Origin: Anastrepha obliqua
Taxonomy: Eukaryota > Arthropoda > Insecta > Diptera > Tephritidae
Length of the DNA: 64,000 bases
Direction of reading: 5' to 3'
Assembly: GCF_027943255.1 (NCBI RefSeq)
Contig: NC_072893.1
Location: forward strand, 61,784,001-61,848,000
Positions 33,496-44,679 of this stretch are shown here, one piece after another. The translations under genes were made by a program, and so were the position numbers. The notes beneath the pieces were generated by a model. That model made no database searches. It was not told where the DNA came from and saw only the letters and a program-made list of their open reading frames with translations. Position 1 is the stretch's first letter. Each line of letters starts with the position of its first letter.

Positions 33496-33960
33496 AAATA
33501 ATGTGCGTTCGCAATCGAAGCGTATTTCAAGGCCCATGATTCGGGTGCAACTGCTCGTCGAAGATTTTGTTTCCGTTACAACATTCGATTATGCCTCAAG
33601 TGAATATTGTTTTCGTTCGACGTTTTTGAGCAACAAGTTCTATGGCATATAGCCAACCACAGATGGAAAACAAATGAAAATATTGAGCTCGTCACTCCAA
33701 GTTTTTACGACCCTCCGCGTCAGTCCATGCGCAAGAGAGTGGCTGCCCTGGGTCTTCCGAAAACTATGACTTTACCCCTTCAAAATTAAAATCGCGCAAG
33801 CGCATAAGCCTGGCGACAACAATTTGCGTAAACCTTTCTGCGAGGCAATGATGAAGCGATTTCGTACGGTAAACACTATCAGTAACACTTTTGGAGTGAT
33901 GAAGCCCAGAAGGCACTATTAAAACATAGACAGCCACACTTGAAATTTCGTTCTTTTTAA
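33496..33960 (+). pseudogene. Mariner-like transposase with DUF4817-type N-terminus, decayed
   Basis: Broken frames give AIEAYFKAHDSGATARRRFC (33515-33575), then ENIELVTPSFYDPPRQSMRK and RVAALGLP (33680-33755), then KPGDNNLRKPFCEAMMKRF (33805-33860), and SDEAQKAL at the first catalytic motif (33893-33920). This order matches the long N-terminal helix-turn-helix family that carries the DUF4817 domain. The catalytic core beyond the first Asp is absent. It would have been a DNA-binding, DNA-cutting transposase. Confidence 0.6.
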
Positions 33961-33974
33961 CCATTTTTATAACC

Positions 33975-34195
33975 TATCGAATTTTTGCATAATAGCAAGC
34001 GACCAGAATGGGTTCGATACCCCGAGCAATAAACACCAATTGACAGAAAAAGTTATAGTGAGATACTCTGAAAACTTCATCAAAATGTTCTTTCCATCGT
34101 CTGAGCTGTTCCTGAAAGTCGGTTATAAATTTTTCATCTTTACCTTTGATAAGCATTGTGATAGCTAACTCATATAGGAGCTGAAAATCCAGAGT
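33975..34195 (-). pseudogene. RTE-like LINE linker fragment
   Basis: The minus strand encodes LIKGKDEKFITDFQEQLRRW followed by KEHFDEVF. The phrase (D/E)-x-Q-E-Q-L-x-R-W-K-E-H-F-(D/E)-E-(V/L) is typical of the stretch between endonuclease and reverse transcriptase in RTE-type LINEs. Only this short block is recognisable. Confidence 0.55.
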
Positions 34196-34822
34196 TGAAC
34201 ATGTTTTGACTTTGTTTGTAAAAACTTGTGTCTTTGAAAACGGGAAAGAAGTTCCATATTTATTTTATAATTATTTTATTAATTCATAAATATTTAGCTC
34301 TGTCAGCAAAGCCTAAGAGTACCTCAGTACTTTACGTAGTTTCACTATGAATCTGGTTAAGTTTATGCGCAATTGCAAATGAATAAGAACTGAACATTTT
34401 GCTAAGATTCCCACACCAAGGCAGTGAGGTCGTGATTTGCTTGTAAAATTGGATATGGCTGTATGAGCTTTACAGCGATATAAACTTTTGCAGAGAAATC
34501 AAGGCTAACTCATAATGCACGAGTAGGAACAAACGCCGCAGCCGTGAAAAAATACTATGCGGCACTTGATGATGCTGATAGAGCAAAAGGAATACCTCTT
34601 TTGAAGTGAGAGAATTTGGCGCAGAATTTTTGAATTTCTGATAGCTGCTGGTTAAAATGAAAACTACTGACACACTGGGTTAAATAGCACCAAAAATCCT
34701 GAGATGATTATTTCTTTATTTTATTATTATATATAATTTATAATTTTTCTGTAAGCCTACGGAAGTTTATTTCAAAAAAAGGTTTACGCGAAGTGTACGT
34801 GAATTTTAAACCAATTCTTCAT
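34196..34822. other. Nothing recognised
   Basis: AT-rich DNA with short frames that lack domains. It ends at the TTAA target of the next MITE. Confidence 0.5.
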
Positions 34823-34826
34823 TTAA

Positions 34827-35554
34827 GGGGGAGGTAGGGTTTAGCGCTAAAAAAAAAACACTTTTTTGTGAATTTTTTAAAGAAATATGGCTTAAGATAC
34901 TTTAATAAAATCAGTTACATGTTATTGTACATCTTTTCAATAAGTTTTTAAAAAATATTAATAATAAAATATTGACAAATAAGCCCATGACAGAGTTTTT
35001 TTGGAGATATGTTTTTCGAGAGGTGCTCTGCGGTGCCAATCGGCATTCGTCGTAGAATCATCTGAAACTAAAAAAGTCGAATTTTTCATTTAAAGTATGA
35101 CGTAATGCTCCCCCTACATTAATAAAAATTTTTTTTTTCATTTTTGTAGTTTTGGTGGCAAAAAAACGTAAAACGAGCATTTTTGGCGAAAAATTTCGCC
35201 ATATTTGTAAGTGAAAAACAACCTTAAAAAACAAAAAATAAAAAAAAAAACAGTGTAGGGGGGAGGTATTTTTGATTTAGAAAACGTGTGCCAAATTTGA
35301 AAAGAATCGGTTGAATAGTTTCGGAGTTGTGATTGGCACCGACTTTTAAGAAGTCGTTTCGGGGAAAACGCGTTTGAAAAAATGACTCTGAGAAATTATC
35401 GATGCTCCGCATTCGAGGTAGAGTGCCTACAAAGGCTATAACTTTGAGAGTTCTGCTCCGATCCACTTAAAATTTTGACACAACATTCTTGAAATGATTT
35501 ACTATAAGATGAGTGAAGAAAAAAAATTTCGATTTTGTGACCCTACCCCCCCCC
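34827..35554. mobile_element. TTAA-flanked MITE, 728 bp
   Basis: TTAA duplications at 34823-34826 and 35555-35558 bracket imperfect inverted termini: gggggaggtagggttt on the left and the complement of ccctacccccccccc on the right. No coding capacity. It has the same design as the 8.99-kb and 41.23-kb elements (G-run ends, TTAA target, about 720 bp) but a different internal sequence. Confidence 0.8.
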
Positions 35555-35558
35555 TTAA

Positions 35559-36607
35559 TAGCGATGCTGGAAAATAATTCTTCAAAAATTTCAAAAAATT
35601 CTACTTTCCGGCGAATTAGTCGCTTTAATAAGGCTTATAACGTAATTTCTAGTATTTTAAACTTCGTAAATTAATCAAAATTGTGTCGGTATATAGAAAA
35701 TGGCACTATTTTCTAGATTAAAAGTGATTTTACTATCCAATTTTTTATTTTTGTGCAATGCAAGTTTACGCTTTCTTGGTTTCAAATAGCTCCAAATAAC
35801 TTTGTCATCCCAGCTACCTTGCAGGCTTCACTAAGACACTAATGCCGGAAAATTCCACATTTTTACGGCGACCGCATGCAAAAATCCTAATTCTCCCCTC
35901 ATACATGCCCATACATATGGATGTGTCTATATGTATTGTATGCAAAAGTATTCATATGTAGGAGATCGTCACAAAAATTTTGCAGATTAACGTTGAAGAG
36001 CGAAAACATGCCACAAACTTTTAGTATACAATTTTTTAGCGCTTTAAACTTTTTTCGCCCCGGTTTTTTGCGTTGGTTTGTTTCCATTTCACCCTCTATG
36101 GCATATTCGAAATTTGATTTGTCTGTGCGCATTTTTTCACTGGCGACCTTAAGTTATCATGAATTGACGTAGGCGAAGCTACGTCGCGACGACATTTTTG
36201 ACACTAGCAGTGTCACACACACGCACATGTGACACATGCGTGACCTCGTTTTTTTAATGTGATGTTTGCTCTAATTCCCTGGATTAAAACTCACCACGCC
36301 CTCGTGGGTGTTGCTCAAGTACAAAGAAATGTGTTAATTTATGAGTGATCTTGATTTTGATTGGAAACTTTGTACATGCAAATATATTTGGTTTGGGTAA
36401 TTAATTTTGAAAGGGAAAAATGTGGTACATAGACCGAAATTTTTGTAGAAAATTCAAGGCAGTTTAAATAATTTTATAAGTATTAATTATGAATTTAAAC
36501 CGTTCTCTGATTTCAAGAAAAAAATTCAAGACTCAAATTATAAATACGAGAGTTTCTATGTTTGTGGATTTCAGAGTTTGGTGAATTTTGGCACACAAAT
36601 TTTTTAT
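35559..36607. other. No recognised gene
   Basis: Mixed to AT-rich DNA. Overlapping frames on both strands at 35.90-36.17 kb have no domain. No repeat termini were seen. Confidence 0.5.
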
Positions 36608-37265
36608 AACCTGGATTAAAAAAATAGGATATTTTTTTAAGAGAGATGCCACCTGCTAGGAAGTAAAATTAAATTAAAATAATTAGTTTAATCGAATATC
36701 ACAATGAAAAAAAGTATAAGAGAGAGTAACTTCGAAAATTTTTTTAAAGAGAGTTGCCACCTGTAATAATTAAAACAATAATAATAAAATAAATCAAATA
36801 TAACAAAGTGGATTTCAATAGAAAGTGGTTTGAAAAATTGTAATTTCAAAAATATTTTTGAATATGGTTGCCACCTGTTAAAACAAAAATAATTAGTTCA
36901 ATCAAATATTAACACACTGGTGTTAAATTAAAAAAAAGGTTTGAGAAAGCTTAATTTCAAAAATATGTGTGAAGGGTGTTGCCACCTGTTTGAAAAATTA
37001 GTTTAAGGTAAAACAAATGAAATAAATTAAATATAACAGTGTGGATTCCAAAGTAAAGATGTTCGAAAAATCTTAATTTGGAAAATATTTTTGGGTAGTG
37101 TTGCCACCTGTTACAAAACTAAAATAGTCAGTTAAATCAAGTGTCACAATATAGTTGTTAAATGAAAAGATGTCTGAATTAGCTTATTTTCGAAAATATG
37201 TTTGAAGGGGGTTGCCAACTGTTTGAAAAATTAGGTTAAAGTAAAACCAATAAAATAAATTAGCG
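36608..37265. repeat. Alternating A/B minisatellite, six units of about 108-122 bp
   Basis: A conserved core, gttgccacctgtt, ends near 36655, 36763, 36877, 36988, 37110 and 37221. Between cores two sequence types alternate. A-type contains aaaataattagttcaatcaa and a later gtgttaaat-aaaa part. B-type contains aaaataaattaaatataaca followed by gtgga-ttc. The higher-order unit is therefore an A+B dimer of about 225 bp, present three times. A second array with the same order lies at 43.11 kb. Confidence 0.8.
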
Positions 37266-38255
37266 TCGGGGTTACTATAAAGCTAATTCGGGGTTACTAT
37301 AGGCAATTTTAGGCCAAGTATAATAATTTATTTTATGAAACTTAGACGAGATATTACGGAACAATGTCCCTAACTCCCAATATTCCGGAACGAATGGTTT
37401 TGCAATTGCAATGCCTTTAAAGTGCCTCCGGCAACTTCACTATAGTTTGACACATTATTATATTTTTTTTTCTATACTTCACTCCAATTCAAAAAATATA
37501 CAATCACACGCGTGTTTTTATTTATTTTTATACTTGTATTCGAAATATTTCAACGAAAATCTAGTGCAAATACATTTATCAAAGTCATCACATTCCAATT
37601 TTAAACGAAAATAACAATTCAATGGAATTGACAACAGTGTTGTGCTGCCGAATGCCTGCAAATGAAAATAAAAATACGAAACAAGAGAAGATCTCAGTTC
37701 AGTGTTGGTGATAGGTATGGGGGTTGTAGTGCCTTCATACTACACACTTGCATAGGATGTTTTAATACTTGGTTTAATGGTTTTAACGGGGAAGACAGGG
37801 TTCTTCGCAAAAATACTTTGGATGGCGTAGCCGGAGTTTAACTGATGAGGTTTATTTTGTTCGAAGTCAACTTCTCGCTAAATTACACAAATTTAACAAA
37901 ACATTACTTAAAAACCATATGCCTCGGTAGGGTGCAGTTTTCAGTTTTAAAATGGGTGTACATCCCGCCATCTCCCCTTTACATCCTTTTTTCAAAGCAT
38001 GCCATAGTGAAAAGATTTTTAGAGGTATGCTCTTTTGCATACTGTTATTACCGTTATTCAGCTCTGAGCGATTTTGCCAGAATCAGCTGATGGGCTGACG
38101 TCATTTCGGGAATGTTTAACCAACCAATACCCTGCATACTTCGTATACAAGTAATAGTGCTGGCTCAACTCTGTAACCCGTTAAAGAAATTAAGGACTTT
38201 AGCTGACTGAATATAATTTCACTAGCCATATTAACCACGTTATAAGACGGGGGTA
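37266..38255. other. No recognised gene
   Basis: Starts with a short duplication (gctaattcggggttactata type, 37266-37300), then mixed sequence without domains or repeat ends. Confidence 0.45.
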
Positions 38256-38720
38256 TTAGCGTTCGTACGCCGAAATTGTTCTGGATTTACTATCCCACTC
38301 ACTCTCAAAACATTCTATTGGCTTTTATTACCGTACCAAATAGGTCTCTCTATTCGCGTTGAGAGAGTTCAAAAAGTTCTTTTTCGTTTTGCGCTCCGAG
38401 CTTTAAACTTTTCAGAACCTTACCATCATTTCGCTCTCGCTGTTTATTGATTGCCTTAAAACCACTTGATAGCAGACGATCTATTCTGACGTGCTCATTT
38501 ATTATGCGAATCATTACTGGAACTATTGGATTTCCCTTCTGAGTAAAATTCTATTTAATGTATCTAACAAGAAAAATCGGCAGTGTGAAATCTTTAAAAT
38601 TAGCTTCTCGGGTGAGTGCTTCGATTTCTAGGCCATGCGCGGATTTAAATTTGTTTCTCAATTCTTCTGATGCTGATTTTACAGGGCCGTATGGCTGCTT
38701 AATCAACCACCTTAAATCGT
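38256..38720 (+). pseudogene. LINE reverse-transcriptase C-terminal region (CR1/L2-like), decayed
   Basis: Broken frames read ERVQKVLFRFALRALNFSEP (about 38360-38420), YHHFALAVY with a stop, and SKILFNVSNKKNRQCEIFKI (about 38540-38605). The R-V-Q-(K/R)-x-F-x-R-(F/Y)-x-x-R and F-x-(V/I)-x-N-x-x-x-R-x-x-x-x-F pattern is the post-RT tail of LINEs such as the 46.1-kb element. The catalytic core is missing. Confidence 0.6.
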
Positions 38721-40095
38721 TTTTTTTCTAAGTAACTATTCAACTATTGAACATAAGCTTAACGTAGTCTGTAGTCCATTGAAAGACAATTAAACAAAGT
38801 AACATATAAAAATGGTGTGAAATATGACTTAAGTGGCAGAAATATAAATCTTTATATTTTTATTTACTTCTGTTCGCTGACATAAATTTTTCACACATTT
38901 TCGCTTTTAATTGCCCGAAAGTTATGAGCAAAGCATTAGCAATTGAGATTTGACACTTTCGGTTACGACGGTTAAGTAAGACATTGTTTCTGTGGAAATT
39001 CAATATTGTGTGATATTTATGCCCATTCATATATAAATATTTGTGAGTGAATGAATAATGCGCACGAGAAGGTAAGAGAAACGAAAAAAATTCAAGAAAA
39101 AAAGCTAAATAAACGAAACCACCCAGGAATAACTTGCCACTAACATGCATACACATACACACAAGGTTAACCTCTCAAGCAAATATCACGATTTCGCAAG
39201 CATTTATGCTTATTTTTCTCTATTCGCCTCGCATCCTTCTTTCGGTTTTGTTTGATTTGAGCACATAAATAATGCAAAATTCAAAACAAAGTGGCAAAAC
39301 TTTGGCTACTTTGAAGGTTATGGTTAAAAGAGTTAGCCAATCAACAGATCATTCATGCATTCAGCTAGTCAATCATCGTTTGGAAAACCAAATAAAAATC
39401 CACTCAAAAATAAAATATAAAAATTCGCAATACTCAAAGAGTTTATTTAAATGCACACGCAGAAGCATCCACACATATACCTACATATTCATGCATGCAC
39501 GCAGATTTCCGCAGTTGGATGAAGAATGAGAGCTGGGTTAGGGGCATCAGAGTGTGAAGAATAAATATCACTTTTCACAAATTTGATTTGCCCAGATATA
39601 CCTTCATGCAAATATTTGATTTCATTATTAGGTCGGATAGGATAGGTTGATTCGTTGCCTGTGTGAGCAGCGGTACACTTGGGAAAAAAATAATGGCCCA
39701 TACCATATTTAACATTTATTTAGCTGAACCTTTCAGTGTCTGTGAGGAATATAATCAGGCATTTTAACTCGATATCCGCAAGCTATATTAGTTCAACCAC
39801 AAAAGGTGGTCCCTTATTGACCAACTTACTTTTTAAAAAGGCAGAACTTTTGCTTTTCAGATGGAAAATCGTTTTGCTCTCAATAATTTTTAAAGCTCCT
39901 GCAATATTTTTGGAATGGCGCGCCCAGACCACTCGCATGCCTTTTTGCCATACAATTAAAAAAATCGAATTAACCGAGTTTTTCTGAAAGTCTGGGTTGC
40001 ATTTTGTTTTTCCTTACTCACTTCGCTCGGAAGCATAAGGCCTCGATAAGATTTTTCTATCGTACACGGTTTTAGGCTACTATTTTTGCGCCGTC
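38721..40095. other. No recognised gene; short dispersed repeat at its end
   Basis: Mostly unique AT-rich DNA. At 40005-40050, tccttactcacttcgctcgg then aagcataaggcctcgataag resembles 57.65-57.69 kb (cttgttcactccacttggga, gcatagggtctcgtcaag), so an unnamed dispersed repeat ends here. Confidence 0.45.
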
Positions 40096-40099
40096 CCTT

Positions 40100-41015
40100 G
40101 TGATACTCGTATCGGCATCGCTTTACAGGGACTTTCCCCAACTATTCTTTGGTCGACCGCTATCTCCGGTCCCTTACGAGTTCCAGTGCAATACCATTTT
40201 CGTGATGCTATTTAGTGATTTATTGATGTTTTATCGTCACTCTCTGCGTTTGATTTGTCATAGGATGGGCAAATCCACAGTACGTTGTTGTTGCTGTTAT
40301 AGCAGCATACTAAACCCTGTGAGTGCAATATAAATTACCAGTCGGCTTCGTTAGCTCATCTAACGGTAGGTGCATGAAACTTGCTGCTTCGACAACTTGG
40401 TTCCAGAGGGAGAGGGGTGTTAGATGAGTGGGTTTGATGGGTCATGTGAAAAGGTGGTTAGTATCGTGTGGGGCGCCTTCACATGCTGGACATATGTTTG
40501 GTATGTCGGGCTCAATTTTGGATAGGTAGGAGCTTAACCTGCTAGAATATCCAGAACGTAATTTTACCAAGTTTACGCGGGTCTCTCGAGATAGCTGGAG
40601 CTTTTCATCTGCTGTGAGCGGTGATTAACTCCGATAACGGCATTTGGGGGTCGAGAGCTGGAGAAGATGATAAGTGTCTCCCGTGTATGTGTCGTTTATT
40701 ATGTGTATAAAAACTGTTCGGTCCAGTAGTTGTTGATTTGTTTTGTCCTGGATCTTGTCGTAGTTGAAGAGGTGCCTCCTGACGTGCCTGGAAGGCGGCT
40801 CTGGTTAAAGCAGGTGTGGGTGAAACCTGCGATAGCACCACAACGCCTCATTGCTGATGGTGTTCGGCCACAATATTCTACAGATGATGTAGAGACATTT
40901 GTTGACGAGATATTGTAGCCTGTGTGTGATAGTGTTAGGCACCAGCGATGTTCCTCTTCAAGAAAACAATACAGACTTCACACATGAGCTGAATATTTGT
41001 AGTTTATAGCACCTG
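40100..41015 (-). pseudogene. RTE-type LINE remnant, split by a Jockey-like insertion
   Basis: On the minus strand, 41015-40843 aligns with the RTE region at 21.0-21.2 kb (ctacaaatattcagctcatg, aacaaatgtct, aacaccatcagcaatgaggc). The alignment resumes at about 40285-40100 (actgtgga, aatagcatcacgaaaatgg, ggtcgaccaaagaa). The intervening 557 bp are another LINE. Short similar sequences at both junctions (cgttgtgg and cgtactgtgg) suggest a target duplication. Confidence 0.7.
40286..40842 (-). mobile_element. 5'-truncated Jockey-like LINE 3' end
   Basis: The minus strand encodes LSRETRVNLVKLRSGYSSRL, SSYLSKIEPDIPNICPACEG, and APHDTNHLFT, then a stop, PIKPTHLTPLSLWNQVVEAA and SFMHLPLDE. The L-R-S-G-(Y/H)-x-x-x-L-x-x-Y-(L/M) then C-P-x-C-x-x-x-P-H-x-x-x-H-L-F block is the C-terminus of Jockey-clade ORF2. 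The insertion ends in a cagcaacaacaac tail at about 40290-40302. Its 5' end lies in the middle of ORF2, as expected for target-primed insertion. Confidence 0.75.
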
Positions 41016-41017
41016 GG

Positions 41018-41998
41018 CGGCCCCCGTAGCTGAATGGGTTGATGCGTGACTACTATTTGGAATTCGGAGAGAATGTAAGTTCGAATCTCCGTGAAACACC
41101 AAAAATGCAGAAACCGTTTTTTTTCTAATGGCGGTCACCCCTAGGTAGGCAATCTCAAATCTTCCAGTATATTTCTGCTATGAAAAAGCTCCTCATAAAA
41201 ACAATAGCTGCCGTTCTTAGTCGGCTTAAGGGGGGCCTCTTATCAGTGGCTTCAAAAAAGGGTGTTTTTTCTCAATTTTTTTTCGAGGCGAAAAAAGCGA
41301 AACACAGGAATAATCTTTTGCATTTATTTGAAGGCATGATTGAAAAGTAATAAACAATTTTTTAACATAAATAAAAAAACAAACTGGCGGGCATATGAGG
41401 GATCTCGCACAGCTTCTCACTGCGCGCTAATAAAAGGGCGTGTAAGATTGCGGTCGTAGTTTTCACCTGAAACATAAAAGAAAAATATTGTCTTATTCAA
41501 AAGGCTTCCCGCATATAATAGACTACTCCTGTATAAAAATATGAAAAAATGAACACGCAATTAATTATTAAAAAAAGTGCTTTTTTTCGCTATTTTTGTT
41601 TTCAAAGAAGGGATTAAATAACATTAAAAAATGTTTTTTTTTTTGTTTTTTGTTAATTAATTAGTTGCACATTTTAATTATCTTTATGTAGATTATCGGT
41701 TTGAAACGATAACTTTCTCCGTTTTTTTTTATCTTGCACGCCATTTTCAAAAACATGGTTTTGAGAAAACCTGTTTCAAAGTTTTCAGAAGTAAACAGTA
41801 TACTCACACGAGGGACGATACATAGGCCTGTAACTCCGAAATCACTTTGAATTCCGCTATAAAAGTTTGAGGGCATATTCTCCTATAATATATCTATCGA
41901 TGGTAGTAAAAAAAAACGATTTTTTGAAGCCGACTGATAAGAGGCCTCCCCTTAAAACGGTTTGTCCCTCCATTTGTGAAACAACATCATTCGGTCTG
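41018..41998 (+). mobile_element. tRNA-derived SINE interrupted by a TTAA MITE
   Basis: Head ggcccccgtagctgaatggg with box B gttcgaatctcc (41070-41082). The body includes ggcggtcacccctaggtagg and gccgttcttagtcggc up to 41225. The MITE 41230-41951 follows, and then aaaacggtttgtccctcc and atttgtgaaacaacatca. The insertion point is the same cttgaaac position that is hit in the 27-kb SINE. Confidence 0.85.
41230..41951. mobile_element. TTAA-flanked MITE, 722 bp
   Basis: TTAA at 41226-41229 and 41952-41955. Inverted termini of about 30 bp: ggggggcctcttatcagtgg then cttcaaaaaa on the left; the right end gives ggggaggcctcttatcagtc then ggcttcaaaaaa in reverse complement. Non-coding. It is not similar inside to the 27.26-kb element that occupies the homologous SINE site. 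Confidence 0.9.
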
Positions 41999-42779
41999 AA
42001 AACTAGAATTCATCAAAGCCAATAGGTCGGGAAAATAAATAAATCGTCAGCATGGAGGTATATAAAGGTTTTGGGGCAGCAGTGGCCCATGAAAGCAGTA
42101 AAGAAAATAGGTCCCAATGAGGTACGTCAAACGGGTTTGTCATGTGATTTGAAAACACATTTCCACATTGGACTTGTTCCATTCTATTCGGAAGGTAGCT
42201 TTTCATTAATTTAATGGATGTTTTAGTAATTTAATGAATGTTTTAGTAAAACCAATGCATGCTTGAAATTTTAAAAGTAAGATATTATGCTACATATAAG
42301 CTTTAGAGAAGCCCATTTTAGAAAGCGTAGGCAAAGACCGTCCACACCAATAATTTACGACCAAAATAGCATACACCATAGTTGCACTTGACTCTTCGTC
42401 TTCAGTAAGTGTAGTAACTGTAAATTCATAGACTGGACCACAAACTAAACTTTATTTAGATTCAAGTTTATTTGTATTCAAGTTTTTCCATAGCATCTTA
42501 GAGGAAATTTTATCATTAAATTTATTTGTAAGATAAACTTTTTTCACTTGCCGCAAATTTGTTGTTATTTTATTACTCAAGTTTTTATGCGTATTCTAAT
42601 GCTCAATACTGAGGTTCATACAGCTGCCAGATTTTTAATAGCAGTGCTGACCCCAAACTACTCAAAATGTTGATTAAAATTTTGTTTTTCCCGGAATCAG
42701 TATTTTTATTTTCATATTTTTTTTTTATCATAATTCAAAGAACAGATTTTTTAAAATTAAAATTTTATTACAACTATAT
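41999..42779. other. Nothing recognised
   Basis: AT-rich DNA without coding similarity. A short ttaatgaatgttttagtaa duplication lies at 42211-42248. Confidence 0.45.
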
Positions 42780-43800
42780 CATTCGTAGGTATTTAGTTGC
42801 TTTGTCTTTATTTTTCCCCTTCATGGAGTCAATAAAACGACGACATCTTTTTAATGTAATCTTGGCCCATGCTCTTTGAGTTTCAAATCTGTATTATTTG
42901 CTAGCTTTTCTTTCTAAAGACTTTGCTAACATCAGTTCACAAGTGCTAAACAGGACTGAGGTCTGGCTATTATGCTGGCCTCTCCATAACCTCAAACTTA
43001 CTTTTATGAAGTCATTACTTTGCCACTTTACTGATATGCTTTGGATTGTTGCCTTGATGTGACTCAAACTCAACGAATTTGCAAAAATTTTCCATAGAAA
43101 TAGTTTGTAACCTGAATAAAAAATAAAATTTTTTTAAGAGAGGTGCCACCTGCTAAAAAATTAAATGAAATTAAAATAATTTGCTCCATCATATATATAC
43201 AGGTGTTAAATGAAAAAAGGTTTAAGAAAGAGTAACTGCAAAAATGTTATTGAAGAAGGGTGCCATCTGGTAAATTAATCAATTTAAATAATATAAATTA
43301 AAGCTAATAAAATAAATTAAATATAACACTGTGGGTTTCAAAGGAGTGTGGTTTGAAAAATCTGAATTTTGAAAATATTTTTGAATAGGGTTGCCAGCTT
43401 TTAAAAACCTGTTTAAGAGTATCCCTTGGTGGACGTGTCATATACTCCCGTGACAATCTTCCTCCATATAGAATAATTGCCTTCTCATCGGTCTATGAAA
43501 TATTTCTTTATTTTTAAAGTGGCCACAACAAGTGTTCTTTTGCAAAATTTGGTCTTTTATCAGTGTAATTCTGTTTTTCAGTGTAATTTTATTTTTCAGG
43601 AGAGGAACTTTGCGTGGAATCCGTGCAAACAATTTATTGTCACGTAAACACATCTCCTGACGGTATGTCTGCTCCACATGGAAATTTTAGATCGACTTTA
43701 ACTTGGGTAGCTGCCGCTGATGGATTGGTTCTGCGGGTGGCGCGCTTCACAAGAGACGCCGATATATTTTTTACGTCTTTATGTCTCAGACGAGCTTTGG
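42780..43800 (-). pseudogene. Tc1-like transposase, split around a minisatellite
   Basis: Minus strand, N-terminal side (43677-43420): HTYRQEMC-like YRQEMCLRDNKLFARIPRKV then PLLKNK, wording typical of the linker before the first catalytic Asp in Tc1-like enzymes, and LFYMEEDCHGSI. C-terminal side (43085-42800): GNNPKHISKVAK (second catalytic region, canonical Q-D-N-D-P-K-H-T-S-K), then EVMERPA, PDLSPV (third region), and KMSSFY. Between them lie 43108-43405, the A/B minisatellite. Stops and lost catalytic residues make it dead. Confidence 0.6.
43108..43405. repeat. A/B minisatellite, second locus
   Basis: It begins aacctgaataaaaaataaaa followed by aagagaggtgccacctgc, as the 36.6-kb array does (aacctggattaaaaaaatag, aagagagatgccacctgc). 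One A-type unit and one B-type unit follow in the same order, with cores at 43143-43152, 43260-43270 and 43390-43399. Both flanks look like pieces of one Tc1 transposase. Confidence 0.75.
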
Positions 43801-43979
43801 TATTGAACTGCATTCTATATGATTTTTACAGAGATCAGCTTCGTAATTTTTGTACTTCTTTATGAATTTTACCTTTCTTTATTAAATAACGCTTCATAAT
43901 GGTATAAAGGTTGCCCCAACCCACTTCAAAGAAATTAATTATGATAACTTATTAATAAATTTATATTAAATATTATATA

Positions 43980-44244
43980 AATATAATGTCGCCTACACCC
44001 TATTTGTTGCACCCATATTGTTCCACAAAGGGAGGAGCCTGTAAAGCGGACACCGAACGACAGATGTTTTTTGTGACGAGCTCTTTTTTCAAGGCAGAAA
44101 GACACTCGGAGGTTTGCCATTGCCTGCCGAGGAGCGACCGCTATTAGAAAAACTATTTCTATCAGTTCATGCATGGAGATTCGAACCTGCGTGATTACGA
44201 ATGGTAGTCACGCACCAACCCATTCCGCTAAGGCGCTTCACTAA
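43980..44244 (-). mobile_element. tRNA-derived SINE
   Basis: Minus strand: head gaatgggttggtgcgtgact (box A region), box B ggttcgaatctcc, body ggtcgctcctcggcaggcaa then tggcaaacctccgagtg, and 3' part ctccctttgtggaacaatat. Moderately diverged; the cttgaaac site has changed to ctgtaaagc. Confidence 0.8.
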
Positions 44245-44679
44245 CGGCTTAGCATTGCAAAAATTAAAATACCGCAATAAGAAGCCAACCCACCGTTATT
44301 CGAGCATTGTTGCTTGCATATATTATGTGTTGTGGGAAATAAAATACTCTTCATAAAACTGATAATATTTTGCTCGCAACTATATGTATGCGCATCAATA
44401 CACATTACTTGATTGGACCGCCTTGGCTGTCTATACAAAGAAGTACAATTTTCTTTTCTTTGTTACGTAGGCTACTTCCCACTTGAACAAGTATATGTTG
44501 GCTATTAATTAACGCGCATAATTGAACTTTGCGGCAATTATAATAATATAAAAGTCAAATATCGCCCACATGCGAGTGTATGTTCTTCATTCTCAAGTGA
44601 ATACATATAAATCGTTTAATGTCATACAAACGTTTCCAAATTGTGGAAATTTACTTGGAAAAACAAAAAAAAAATGTGT
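44245..44679. other. Nothing recognised
   Basis: AT-rich DNA with incidental short frames. The left end of the D,D41D fragment is not sharply defined within it. Confidence 0.4.

Noticed and set aside
36645..37221. CRISPR-like regularly spaced repeats
   Set aside because: The repeats share diverged 100-bp unit sequence, not short identical repeats with unique spacers, and the organism is an insect.
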